Source: Aureicoccus marinus (GTDB taxonomy: Bacteria; Bacteroidota; Bacteroidia; Flavobacteriales; Flavobacteriaceae). Taken from it: a DNA stretch of 64,000 nucleotides. The translations under genes and the position numbers were made by a program. The DNA is taken from NCBI RefSeq assembly GCF_002954325.1, contig NZ_MQVX01000001.1:2037383-2101382 (forward strand), read 5' to 3'. Below the pieces are notes generated by a model. The model saw only the letters and a list, made by a program, of their open reading frames with translations, had not been told where the DNA came from and made no database searches. Below are positions 63,728 through 64,000 of the stretch, piece by piece; positions within the stretch are counted from its first letter, which is position 1; each line of letters starts with the position of its first letter.

Positions 63728-64000
63728 CTAGGGGTTCCAGATTTCTCCTTGAATATACACCTCCTCCACCAGGTTGTGCGCAAACCGATAGGGAATCTCG
63801 GCATAGCTCTCAAGCGGCCTTGTCACCAAAAGGTTGGCCTTTTTTCCTAAGCTTATGCTCCCCACCTCTTTTTCCAGACCCATGGCGAAAGCCCCATTCA
63901 GGGTTGCCGCATTGATCGCTTCTTCCGGGGTCATCTGCATTTTGACGCAAGCTAGACTGACCACAAAGCTCATATTGCCCGAAGGGGCAGAACCCGGGTT
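63728..64000 (-). CDS. hutI: Imidazolonepropionase C-terminus (partial)
   Basis: Only the last 90 residues are inside the window; the 5' part lies beyond 64000. NPGSAPSGNMSFVVSLACVKMQMTP and EEAINAATLNGAFAMGLEKEVGSISLGKKANLLV are typical of the C-terminal end of the amidohydrolase HutI, which opens imidazolone-5-propionate to formiminoglutamate, the substrate of the adjoining hutG product. Confidence 0.9.
   Translation of the reverse strand, partial: NPGSAPSGNMSFVVSLACVKMQMTPEEAINAATLNGAFAMGLEKEVGSISLGKKANLLVTRPLESYAEIPYRFAHNLVEEVYIQGEIWNP

Noticed and set aside
1..64000. CRISPR array, insertion sequence or prophage
   Set aside because: No regularly spaced repeats, transposase, integrase or phage structural genes were seen in the window.

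Overview
The window looks like chromosome of a marine, T9SS-bearing member of the Bacteroidota, most likely Flavobacteriia. The evidence is: promoters of the TTTG / TAnnTTTG type; a replicative DNA polymerase III alpha with a built-in N-terminal exonuclease domain; ribosomal protein S16 with a long Ala/Glu tail; many lipoproteins with a Bacteroidota-style lipobox; a C-terminal T9SS type-A sorting domain on a family 81 laminarinase; and a BlaI/M56-TonB regulator pair.

Layout. 1-3.2 kb (minus): a nitric-oxide-type signalling cassette of response regulator, H-NOX heme protein and multi-PAS histidine kinase, the kinase running off the left edge. 3.4-9 kb (minus): housekeeping genes (MmcQ/YjbR, Dabb lipoprotein, DUF4230, cyclase, hemW, ruvC, TonB-like lipoprotein, TPR protein). 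8.9-11 kb: M56 peptidase/TonB sensor and BlaI repressor with three operator palindromes. 11.1-12.5 kb: DUF456, nitroreductase and a promoter-leader-terminator element that may be a small RNA or attenuator. 12.5-16.8 kb: a dinB-dnaE2 translesion pair. 16.7-19.9 kb (minus): rpsP-rimM-trmN6-acyl-CoA dehydrogenase. 20.1-27.3 kb (plus): dnaE, an acidic lipoprotein, trxA, DUF58. 27.3-28.9 kb (minus): a carboxypeptidase-regulatory-domain protein.

A tRNA-Asp gene at 29.07 kb marks the left edge of a visibly AT-rich accessory region, about 29.2-46.6 kb, with a second AT-rich patch at 49-50.6 kb. It holds a two-gene Hachiman anti-phage system (hamA, hamB), a membrane-anchored PD-(D/E)xK nuclease, two HNH nucleases (one with a signal peptide), an unknown coiled-coil membrane protein, and a compact run of small lipoproteins and membrane proteins of immunity-like families (DUF1963, DUF4375/MORN, STM3941). 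Right of it lie a serine hydrolase, a LytTR regulator, a heme-c lipoprotein, DUF2891, the 5.3-kb GH81 laminarinase, a PadR pair, an esterase/SGNH pair, and the end of a histidine-utilisation locus (hutG, hutI partial).

Eight genes, including essential dnaE, are interrupted by eleven apparent one-base frameshifts, mostly a base missing from a short homopolymer, with strong protein similarity continuing in the next frame. I read these as consensus errors rather than true pseudogenes and annotate each gene as one unit. No CRISPR array, insertion sequence, rRNA or integrase was seen.
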